Of a stretch of 60,915 nt of DNA, positions 8,712 through 17,837 are shown one piece after another. The notes beneath the pieces are model-generated. The model was not told the DNA's origin. It did not search any database and was given only the letters and a program-made list of their open reading frames with translations. The stretch is from assembly GCF_000003815.2 (NCBI RefSeq), contig NC_049990.1, positions 316,612 to 377,526 of the forward strand, given 5' to 3'. The DNA comes from Branchiostoma floridae (lineage: Eukaryota; Chordata; Leptocardii; Amphioxiformes; Branchiostomatidae). Each line of letters starts with the position of its first letter. The stretch's first letter is position 1. Position numbers and translations under genes: made by a program.

Positions 8712-10336
8712 GTATGTGTATGATTTGTCCTGTGTTTCTTTTTGTTTCTTTGGTAATGCCATTTCCATACTGTATACAGGTAATTTGTAGTTTTGGGCTA
8801 GTCATATTCGCTTGGTTTTTGGGCCTGCTTAATCTATGGTACAGGCAGGGTTAAGTGGTGGAGGCTTAGCTTTGTTCTGTTTTAAATTCAGTATCGTTTG
8901 TTGCATTTTGTCGCGGCAAATATATGATGAAATTCCCCTTCTAAGCAACTGCTCATTGGTTTGCGGGGATGTTTGCTGGGTGTTTGCTCTGACTACAACA
9001 GCTTCTGAACTTTTCAAAGCTTCCATTGCCAGCAGCTTGCCATCTATAAATGGGATTGACAAGGACATTTTTCATAGTAAATTATGCTGTTAAATTTGGC
9101 TTAGATACTACAGGAGATTTAGGTTTGGGTTGGATGGATTGAATGAAAATATCATACCACCCTGGGGACTAACTGTTGCTGCTGCATGGGGGCTACCACT
9201 ATTCATATTGTCTAATGTCTATGGAACTACAGATAAAAGTATCATTGGTCAAATTATGCAAGTAACATTCCGATGTCAAGTGAATAACACCCCAGAAATA
9301 AATCTTTAATGAATATCATTGGAAGAACACAAACCAAGGAGACTTAGCAGCTGCATTAGGTCAGTACATTGAAATAGGAAGATATTAGTATATCATGTGA
9401 CAGAGTAACTACATGTGCATGGGCCATCTGAGACAAAAAAAGGTAGCGTCTCAACAACTTCAAAGTACTGTGGTTGGTTACATACTTAAGAAATCCAAAA
9501 TAAGTAATGTTCATCCATGTCCAAACTTACAAATTCAGAAAATGGAATTTCAGAGTCAGACTTTTGCATGGTGCACAACCAACACGGTAAAAAGCTCATT
9601 TTTCCAACCACGTACCACAGACAAAAAGGCAAAAATACACAATAGGTCTACAGAAACCCAATACATTTCATGCAGGCCTGAGGTCTACGAACTCTTGTTT
9701 GTACCTTTTTTTCTATTCGGCGTTACAGGATTTCTGTTAGGCGGATACTTGTCACCGTCTATACAGTTTTATAAAGAGAAGTTTTATAATAAAGTTTATT
9801 GCAAATTCTTACCCGTGGGCTAATTGCAGGTAACATAAGAGATTCAAACAGTGTAAAAACAATGTCACAAGCGTCTATACTAGTAAATGCTAACTCTAGA
9901 TCCTGGGTTATTGGGTTCGACTCCTTTTTCGAAGATAGTGGAAGGCGAAAGATCCCACCTTTTCTATTATGTGTGGGTTTTGTGATGTTAGAAGGAGAAT
10001 TGTTTTCATACCAGAGGTAAGAATAATTTACCAGACGTTTTCAGGCTAATACCGATGTCAGAATAGCATATGGTGATTTATCAGCAATATCGAGTCTTAA
10101 ATGTCCAAATAAAGAACTGGGAAGTAGATAAAAGTTGGCCCAAAGCAGTACACTCGACATGAGAAAACGTCTTGATACAGCATGGCAAAAAAAGACAAAA
10201 CACGGTAGTCATAAATATGCCCAAGGAAATTGACGGTATACACTTTGTGCAAGTAGCAAGCATTCTTTTGCATTGAAAATAACGCTGCCAGGCCTTTTTA
10301 CGTGTGAATCTTTCATTAGAAATAGCTAAAACTCAC

Positions 10337-10500
10337 CATTACTTCGCTGAAAGTTTCTGGGCTGACGGTGAAGTAAGTTGATACCAGATTGATGTCAGCT
10401 ATAAGATGTGTCGGTGATCCTCAGGTCTCAGGTCTGGTCTGGATAATCTCACTCTCCTGCAGGACTTTATCCTGAGCGGGAGAGAGGCTTGTTTCCATGG
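10337..10500 (-). other. Candidate noncoding 5' exon of the lectin-like gene
   Basis: A minus-strand segment ends at the consensus donor AATG/GTGAGT (donor at 10336-10331). Its GC content is higher than its surroundings, and it lies upstream of coding exon 1, which needs a 5' partner exon. The start is unknown and there is no independent proof of transcription. Confidence 0.25.
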
Positions 10501-10736
10501 CGATAACCAATAGCCTTCCAGCACTCGTTCACGTCCATCTTTTAATTACAGAGGTATCCATGGCAACCCATGACGTCTGCAGACGGACAAATGACGTCGG
10601 GCCACGTGACACGAACGCAATGCAGGTTTTTTGTTTTATCTATTTCAGAAAAACAAACTTACATGCGCAGAAAACGGCAATGCCTTCCTGAATTGTGTGT
10701 TTACTCACAGTTTATCACAGAAAGAATACGCCACAT

Positions 10737-10862
10737 AACGCTAGCACACCTTTATCCGCGGGGTAACCTATATTCGTTGTATCTAAAAGAAACGGTACTT
10801 GTGGATATTAACTCGACCAACTGTGGTTTCAAACGTCCATCTTTCCAAACGAATAGATAAGT
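10737..10862. mobile_element. Partial MITE related to the element at 24166-24374
   Basis: AACGCTAGCACACCTTTATC followed by CGCGGGGTAACCTATATTCG matches the left terminus of the complete copy near 24.17 kb. The GTGGTTTCAAACG core also matches the partial copy at 2290-2418. The right end is lost. Confidence 0.5.
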
Positions 10863-10976
10863 AATGTTTAAACTCTTCTCTAACAACGAAAATTGCCCTG
10901 GTAATCCATTTTTCGTGTAATTGGACCGATAATAATATGACATGTTACACTGTCTGGAAATTTGTTACGGTCTCAA

Positions 10977-11053
10977 ATATACAGACGCGATGCACTGTTT
11001 TGACTTTATTCAGACTGCAACATAAAGTCAAAACAGTGCATCCGTCTGTATGT
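10977..11053. repeat. 77-bp palindrome, copy 2
   Basis: The same hairpin as at 3591-3667: GATGCACTGTTTTGACTTTA mirrored by TAAAGTCAAAACAGTGCATC, loop in the same orientation. It is preceded by the same AACAACGAAA...CTGTCTGGAAA context as copy 1, so a unit of about 200 bp is shared. Confidence 0.8.
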
Positions 11054-11104
11054 TAGAGAACCGAAACAAGTTTATTTATTTATCTATTCGTTTGGCTGAT
11101 GTTA

Positions 11105-12193
11105 CGAGGGGTGATCAATAAGTTTTCGGCCTCACCTAGAGATTTGATTTGATTTGATTTGATTTATTCGGCTGCATATCCATCAGTTTTCGAGGCACAA
11201 CTTCATAGTATGAAGTCTTTTATCATTGTAGTCATTACTTTCCCGGCATTCGTTTTTTTTTTGCACATCAGAATGTAAGTAGCGAGAGAAACAATGGAGA
11301 ATTGTGATCAGACATGTGTGGGTCAAGTTCCCCATGAAGTAAATTCTTTGTCATTAACAAAAAGACATTGTCAAAATGTTTGATAATGATTCTCTTCCTA
11401 TTTCAAGCAAAAAGAGTTGGCTGTCTGACTTCCAGCAGCGCAAGTTGACCCGCACACCTCAGGTCGCAGCTCAATTGTTACATTATTTTCCTTTCCCTTA
11501 GGCCACAGCATGTAAATTTTATGGATGACATCAGCGCGCTCATTAATTTTTGCCTGATTTCAGAAAAAAACAAGAATTTTTTTTCTTCTGCAGGATGGTC
11601 AACATGACGATAAAGTACCAAAATTAGCAAATATATTGTGTTGTAGCCTAATAATTGTACTTGTAGAAGTCACACTAGGGAGGTAGCCATAACTATAGTT
11701 GTAGAAATGAAACTTATTGGATAGTTGTAAAAGTGACACCAATATGGAAGCTAAGAGTGTGGTGACCAACTTTGTTGGTGATGCTAGTCTACCACACTTG
11801 TGTCACTTTTACCACACCAGTACATGTCTTAAATACAGAAATGAATTCCTTGTTGGCTCTGATGCGATGTTTTGTCCCTTTAGTTCTTTTTACAACAGTC
11901 ATCACAACTTCATGGTGCCTATTTTTGAAAATGTAGCCATCTTGTTTTTTTTCACCCATCTTGTTTTTTTTTCGCCCTATCGCACTATTTTTGCTGTCTG
12001 CTGAGGATGTCATAAAATTTAATTGCTGTGGCCTTACCTAACATTACTGGGTGTCGCCTGCAAAGTAATGATCACAATAATTTGCATGTTGGTACACTTT
12101 CATATAAGACTTTATACTTGACATCTATGCTTCGAAATCTGAGTTGTGCTTATTATTTCTGGATGAGGCCGAGGATTTATTGATCACCCCTCG
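11105..12193. mobile_element. Mariner-like nonautonomous transposon, nested in a LINE tail
   Basis: The termini are inverted copies starting CGAGGGGTGATCAATAA; the similarity continues through TCGGCCTCA for about 32 bp. TA occurs at both borders (11103-11104 and 12194-12195). The uninterrupted LINE copy near 3406-3426 shows the empty site GACTGTAACATCAG, so a TA duplication is directly demonstrated. No transposase frame is present, although some of the length may be a decayed gene. Confidence 0.85.
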
Positions 12194-12349
12194 TACAGTC
12201 ACAAGGCCACCCAACAAGCCGTGGCCATCACAGGGCTGGCCTTGGGCAAGAAATACAAACACAGTAATACATAAAATTTACACAACATAGTGATTCAAGG
12301 TATATACATAATAATATTTTTTTAATGTTGCAATCTTAATGAAGTCAAA

Positions 12350-12425
12350 ACATACAGACGGATGCACTGTTTTGACTTTATGTTGCAATCTGTATAAAGT
12401 GAAAACAGTGCATACGTCTGAATGT
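12350..12425. repeat. Palindrome, copy 3, with inverted loop
   Basis: Arms ACATACAGACGGATGCACTG and CAGTGCATACGTCTGAATGT surround a loop that is the reverse complement of the loop in the other two copies. This agrees with its place in a LINE 3' region of opposite orientation. Confidence 0.75.
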
Positions 12426-12490
12426 TTGAGACCAAAACAAGTTTCCAGACAGAATACATGTTATTAACGGGCCAGTTACACTTCAAATCG

Positions 12491-12868
12491 ATGACCGCGT
12501 AGCACAGTGGTATTGTGTTCGGCCCGTGACCAAGAGGTTGCAGGTTCGAATCCAGCTGCGTGTCACCGATCTTGTGTCCTTTGGAAAGGCACTTTACACG
12601 ACTTACCTCACTATACTCAGGTGAAAATGAGTACCTAGCTTCGGCTAGGACGTTAAATGGAGGTCCCGTGTCTGGGGAGAGCCATACCCCAGGCACGTTA
12701 AGGAACCTGCCATACGTGCGACACTTGCGACAGTCGTATTGAGGTCACCTGAGTGGCGCTGAATGGCAGCTCGCTCCAGACCCTTGTGATTTAGCCCCGC
12801 CCATTGTAAGCTCCTCGCAATTCAGCCCCTGGCTGCAAAGAGTGAGTAGTTGGCCCACCCAATAACCA
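12491..12868 (+). mobile_element. tRNA-derived SINE
   Basis: The head has an A-box-like GTAGCACAGTGGT and a B-box GGTTCGAATCC at tRNA spacing (internal RNA polymerase III promoter). A central domain follows with GGAAAGGCACTTTACACGAC and CAGGTGAAAATGAGTACC, then a tail ending near CCACCCAATAACC. The tail recurs reversed at 7091-7231. It is not a functional tRNA: the cloverleaf cannot close, and the sequence continues for about 300 bp. Confidence 0.8.
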
Positions 12869-13089
12869 ATTGTCAAGGCGATGCAATGAGGAATTTCGTT
12901 GTTAAAGAAGAGTTCAACTGTTTGAATGTACCAAGAATAGAGAAATGTGGATCTCTTTCATATTTGCATGAACTCCGCTCTGGCAAATTCAAAACTTGAC
13001 TTACTTTTATTGAAAAAGGAGTCATAATAGTAAAAAAGGCGGAAAATATCAACATAAACGTGTCTGTCAGCTTTTACTACATTGAAATA

Positions 13090-13325
13090 GTGTGTCTGGT
13101 GAAACGTGTGATACGTCATACGTGTGTGATACGTCATACATGTGTGATACGTCATACGTGTGTGATACGCGAGTGATACGTTATACGTGTGTGGTACGTG
13201 AGTGATACGTTATACGTGTGTGATACGTTATACGTGTGTGATACGTGTGTGATACGCGATTGATACGTTATACGTGTGTGATACGTGAGTGATACGTTGT
13301 ACGTGTGTGGTACGTGATACGTGTG
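13090..13325. repeat. Minisatellite built from GTGTGATACGTTATAC-type units
   Basis: Units of about 9-16 bp with the core GTGATACGT are repeated over roughly 235 bp, in varied order (GTGTGATACGTCATAC, GTGAGTGATACGTTATAC). It is intergenic. Confidence 0.9.
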
Positions 13326-13423
13326 TAAGCATACCGCAAAACGACGTCGATGTACGAAGTCAGTATCATGTACTCCCCCCCCCCCCCCCAGTGGCTTGAT
13401 GCACATTGTACTGAGAATTGCTA

Positions 13424-14120
13424 GAGTCCATTCCGAGACACCATGAGGGTTTTTAGACAATAATTGTAATAAGTTGGAATTATTTTTAATAAAAGAATAT
13501 CTAAGCCCCAACAATTATAATTTTTTTCAAAAATATTAATATGGAATTTTGAATCTATTTGAATTCCTTTGAATACTTTGGAAACATTTTGAAAGAGATC
13601 ACACAAAAATGTCTTTATTTAACATAATCTTTAAATATCTGCAGGATTCTTTCATTTTTAGAAATATTTACAAAAAATGGTAAACCTTGCCAAATGGTAG
13701 AATTAATTCATTGCCCCATAAAAGTTAGCCCCTTTTGTCTGCCTGGTATATTTTTAGATTTCACTGATGGGCACTGGTGGGTCCTTTGTGGTAGGCCATT
13801 GACATGACACCCAGCCGTACTTTGCAAGGATGTGTGAATTGCTTTCTTCCTAGCCCACTGACCCAATATTACAAAAAATGGTAGAAAATGGTAAATAATG
13901 GCAAAATGCTGGTAACATTGTTTACAAACTGTTAGAAGTATTCTGTTCCACATCGGGAATATTTCAAAGGTTTTACAGACCTGGGAAAATATTTAGAAAG
14001 TTCAAATAGCGTTAGACATATTTGAAAAGTATAAAATCTCCTGGACATATAATTGAAAACAATTGAAATCATTTGTAAATGATGACAATGGCAACCCTCG
14101 CGGTGACTCGGAATCAACTC
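13424..14120. mobile_element. DNA transposon, family TA/GAGTCSATTCCGAG, copy 1
   Basis: The left end is GAGTCCATTCCGAGACACC and the right end is the inverted GGTGACTCGGAATCAACTC, with TA on both sides (13422-13423, 14121-14122). Internal blocks such as GGATGTGTGAATTGC and AGCCCACTGAC are shared with the copy at 40748-41487. No intact ORF. Confidence 0.8.
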
Positions 14121-14134
14121 TAAGTAAAGCAAGG

Positions 14135-14470
14135 TAGCCTGGGTAGTGGGTACAGTCCTGATAGTAGTTCGCTTCTACTTTTATTATACAACATATATAG
14201 TCACTTTTCTGCTCTTCACTGGGAACCTTGAAATCTCTAATGTCTGGAATCATCCAAACTTTGGAAGAGAGCACTGGTTGGTCTCTACACATCAGCGAAT
14301 TAAAGAATGGGTTCAAGTGCTCTTTCGAACCGGTGTTCCAACACCGGAAATGCCCCAAGTCCGCTTGCGGAAGGGCATGATGTCATCGAACAAGCGCTCT
14401 AAAACCCATTCCTTAATTCGCCCATCACCTGACGTCACCACCAAAAGGTTTGAATGTGCAGCTAAAACTA
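14135..14470. mobile_element. Element related to 14722-15046, right terminus missing
   Basis: It starts TAGCCTGGGTA and shares GGGAACCTTGAAATCTCTAA, TGTCTGGAAT and CACCAAAAGGT with the complete copy 250 bp away. It contains a small internal palindrome, GAACCGGTGTTCCAACACCGG in part. Confidence 0.65.
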
Positions 14471-14721
14471 CAGATCCTTTTGACAGATTTGTTTGAAGGC
14501 CAATGATGATGATGATGGTATGTGGGTAGTTACTTTGGTAATGTCCCAAAGAAACAGGCCGATTTGGGGCCCCCTTGCAGTATTTTTATGTACTGCAGCA
14601 TTGCAGGCTGACATTCCCTTTCTGCAAGTAATGTGGTATGATCCACAGACAGCTGATCTGTCTGGCTTTCAGACAGGCCTCCCCAGTGGCTTCATGGACA
14701 TTGTAGTGGTAATGCTAAAGC

Positions 14722-15046
14722 AAGCCTGGGTACCATACTTATAGTAGTTTGCTTCAGTCTACTTTTATCATACAATACATACAGTCTCTTTTCTGCTATT
14801 TGCTGGGAACCTTGAAATCTCTAATGTCTGGAATTGTCCAAATTTTGCACGAGGGCGCTGATTGGTCCCTACACAAGCGAATTAAGCTTGGGTTCCGCTT
14901 GCCAGAGGCCTGTTGTTATCGAACAAGTAAACCCATTCCTTAACTCGCTCATCAACTTACGTCCCCACCAAAAGGTCTGAATGTACAGTTTCCCAGACGG
15001 GTAGCGAACGTAGCAGCGAACTACTACCTGTCTGGTACCCAGGCTA
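14722..15046. mobile_element. DNA transposon with AGCCTGGGTACCA termini
   Basis: The left AGCCTGGGTACCA is matched by the inverted TGGTACCCAGGCT at the right end, and TAGTAGTTTGC is mirrored by GCGAACTACTA further in. The 325-bp body is noncoding. The palindrome at 33006-33116 has similar TAGCCTGGTA termini. Confidence 0.75.
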
Positions 15047-15115
15047 GAAACAAGGACATGAAGAAATTCACAGAAACTACATATTTGACAAAGGAATAAG
15101 ATGTTGTTAAGTGTA

Positions 15116-15121
15116 TTTATT
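15116..15121 (-). terminator. Candidate polyadenylation signal for DLG
   Basis: This is the first AATAAA hexamer that I found on the minus strand downstream of the DLG stop codon, about 2.5 kb away. Variant signals closer in cannot be excluded, so the 3' end of the transcript is uncertain. Confidence 0.25.
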
Positions 15122-15379
15122 GTAAGTCCTGTTAACATAGGCTGTGTACAGTCCACCTGGCTGGGGTTCAAGTTCGGGTGGTTCAAAGTTCAAAGTTCAG
15201 GACATCGTCCGGCAAAAACACAAACAGGTCGACACACAGTCATAGGAGGGACCAACGAACGCATGATTTACAAAATGCAACATTCCTGGGAAGAAGACAA
15301 AAATACCATAAAGATTTCACAAAAGTCAGCAATTTTATGTCAATTTCTATTCCATTATTTCAGTCGTACACACGTGCAA

Positions 15380-17635
15380 TTGATGGCAAAATTACAGTCA
15401 TTGTAAGTAGGAACGCTGTCAACTATAGAACTTAGCGCCGCCTGGCACACACGCCAGGCACTGCACTACGCTGAGACAGGATAAGATATTGCCACGGAGA
15501 TCGTTGCCATAGTTACTCACTACTTACATACAAACAAGAAACTACACGCTACACAGGAAAGCGACTTTCCTTACCAGAAATCACGGGTCGGTAAGAATAA
15601 ATTTTGCCATCAATTTTTCTCTTTTTTTTCTCTCACTACACTATAAAAATAACCAACACCCATGCAGCTCTGCCGGATTTAAATAGGTTCTGCCCTGGAA
15701 GCAGGATTCCCATTGGCTGGTTTTAGGTAGGCAACCAATAGGCCTTTAGTTTCATTCTATGGTAGCCAATGGGAAGGCAGCTTGCAGGGCTGCTCTACCA
15801 TCAAGCAGGAAGGGGAGTATGCACAGTGGGATCTTCCATTATTGAAAGGCCACGGGGGGAACCAAGCTGCATTTGAAGTTTTGAAACTTTCGTTGTCTAA
15901 AAAAGACCTTCACAAAATGTGGACTACACAGGGGCTAGCTGACGCTTTCCGTCTCAAAATGGACCCTCCTCCCCCTACAAACGTCGTGGACTAGTTCACT
16001 GTTCCGTGTTGCTATAGCAACCATAGTAAACACGTCTTCACCCCCCCCCCCTCCGTACAGTTGGCTACCACCCCGGGTCTGCCTGTATCAGGAATTTTGT
16101 GGCGTTTTGCCGTGTTTTTTTTCATGCGTGGAAATTTGAACATTCCCAGTTTTGGCGTTGGAAGTGTGGTCTGAACAGTGGTACGTGTCCGAACTGTGGT
16201 ACGAACAGCAGTACTTGTCCGAACAGTGGTACTTGTCCGAACTGTGGTCCATGCGGGTCGAACGGCGGTACATGCAAGTTAGTAGTACATACAAGACAGG
16301 AACCGAATCAACCAGAGTTCCTCGGGTTTTAGTAAGAAGTCTTCAAGTGTGTCACACAAAGTGTCGGACGCTTTCTTCTTTTTACACTGGAGTCTTTAAC
16401 AGGAGAGATTGCTTTTCACAAGTCAGAAAGATCGTGTTACATCTTAGTTCTCTCTGAGGATATCAGGTTACAACTTTGAGGATGTGTACAAGGAGTGGAA
16501 AAACAGTCACGACTGTTACTTTACATGCCGGGCTGACTGGGTCCTCATTGGTCCAAAGGAAACGGCAGACAAACAGAGTGTGAGTATATGGACCAATGGA
16601 AGCCCTACCATGCATTACCATGGAGATGACCTTTGACCTCCAGGTGACCCTACAACCTTTTGTAGTTTCTCATATAGTGGAAAATAAATTTTTGGTGAAT
16701 CTCATGCTATCACTAACACATTTATAAACTTTGTACTGTACAATTTTTATCAATACAAGCAAATCTACAGAGTCAGCCCAAAATCTTCCTTTTGTGCCTC
16801 TACCTACTACCTCACTCGTGATCTCTCCGTGACTTTTCCTCTCACAACCTTTCATTCCCTCCTTCTATCCACCGCCCATGTCAAACAATATGGGGGCTGG
16901 GTGCCACGTTTCAGGGGCTCTAAACTGCCCCCCGTCTTTTTTTTTTCTTTCCAGGTTTTCAAAGGGAGTTTTGGGTCTTCTCACACAGCATCAGCTGCCT
17001 GCCCGTGTCCATTTCTCTTCTGTCATGTCTACTAAAGGAACGACTTTGGTTTCTCTGGGGCCGCCGAGGAGAGACCCCTGGCAGCTGGTGTAAGAACTGC
17101 AGCTGCCGCTCCAAAGAGTTAAAGAGAGGGAAGAATCAATCAACACTAGTCTACGATCTGTTGTGGTAAAAACTTGTCCCCGAGTCCCCTCATTACAAGA
17201 CGTCTTAGTCCCCTTCTTAAGAACGGCTTCTCCCGCGGTTAAGAACGTCGGCAGGTGCCTTGCCTGCCCTTCTTGGCACGTGCAGAAGAAAACGTCACGC
17301 TAACGTCCCGTCTCTGTGCATAGTTACATCATCCCTCCCCCCGACGGGCGGGCGGCGCCGTGACAGGCAGCTGTCAATCACTCTCCCCACCCAATATGGT
17401 TACAGCTGTTCATATATGGAAATGTGGAGCTGTGTCCCCCCTGCCCATAGTGGTACGATCCTGACAGATTTCAGTATTGCTTCTTGCTTTCCTCAGGAAG
17501 TCACCCAAGGCTCCGCCCCGAGGGCGTCGCCAAAAATAATCACAGAAAAGGTTGTGTTTATGAGAGAACGGTGCTGGGCTGCCTGTCACGCCCCCCTCCC
17601 CCCGCCGGCCGACCGCTCCGGGACCAGGCGCCGCT
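15380..17635. other. DLG 3' flank, probably partly 3' untranslated region
   Basis: No exon was recognised. It contains a short tandem repeat with the core TGTCCGAACTGTGGTAC at 16185-16275, poly-C runs, and GC-rich DNA next to the DLG stop codon. Part of this is expected to be the minus-strand DLG 3' untranslated region. Confidence 0.4.
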
Positions 17636-17837
17636 TCACGTGAGCTTCTCCTTGGCGGGAACCCACGCGGTCTGCTGCGAGTTGTCCTGGATCACGCCCT
17701 TGACCTTGTCGTAGATCTCGTCGATGGTGTCGCCCTGAACGATCGCCGTGAAGTACTCGGCGAACTCCTGCTCAAGTTTCTGTGCACGCTCGTATGTTTT
17801 CCTGGCCTGTTCTTCTGTGATTCGCTTGTTCATTTCC
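17636..17837 (-). CDS. dlg: DLG exon T (GUK C-terminus and stop)
   Basis: The acceptor is CCTTGCAG. It encodes (M)[18 protein letters not shown] through [19 protein letters not shown] to WVPAKEKLT and TGA. Vertebrate relatives end in KEKL or RERL; here one extra Thr follows. The typical last helix and the WVPA motif are present. Confidence 0.97.

Larger units (their letters stand above)
11060..12480 (-). mobile_element. Non-LTR retrotransposon 3' end, minus strand, split by a nested transposon
   Basis: Read on the minus strand, 12480-12194 matches the 3' untranslated region of the LINE at 2824-3435, including AAGGCCAGCCCTGTGATGGC. The match resumes at 11104 with TAACATCAGCCAAACGAATA and the GATAAATAAATAAA tail. 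The two parts are separated by the 1089-bp element at 11105-12193. No coding part is left. Confidence 0.85.

Noticed and set aside
9413-9823. A 136-codon plus-strand frame ending with hydrophobic FVPFFLFGVTGFLLGG
   Set aside because: No homology I can name, no signal peptide at the start, no splice context and AT-rich composition like the flanks. Possibly part of a decayed element, but it cannot be supported as a gene.
12491-12570. A tRNA gene
   Set aside because: A and B boxes exist, but the acceptor stem does not pair and the unit continues as a SINE with a second copy of its tail in the window.
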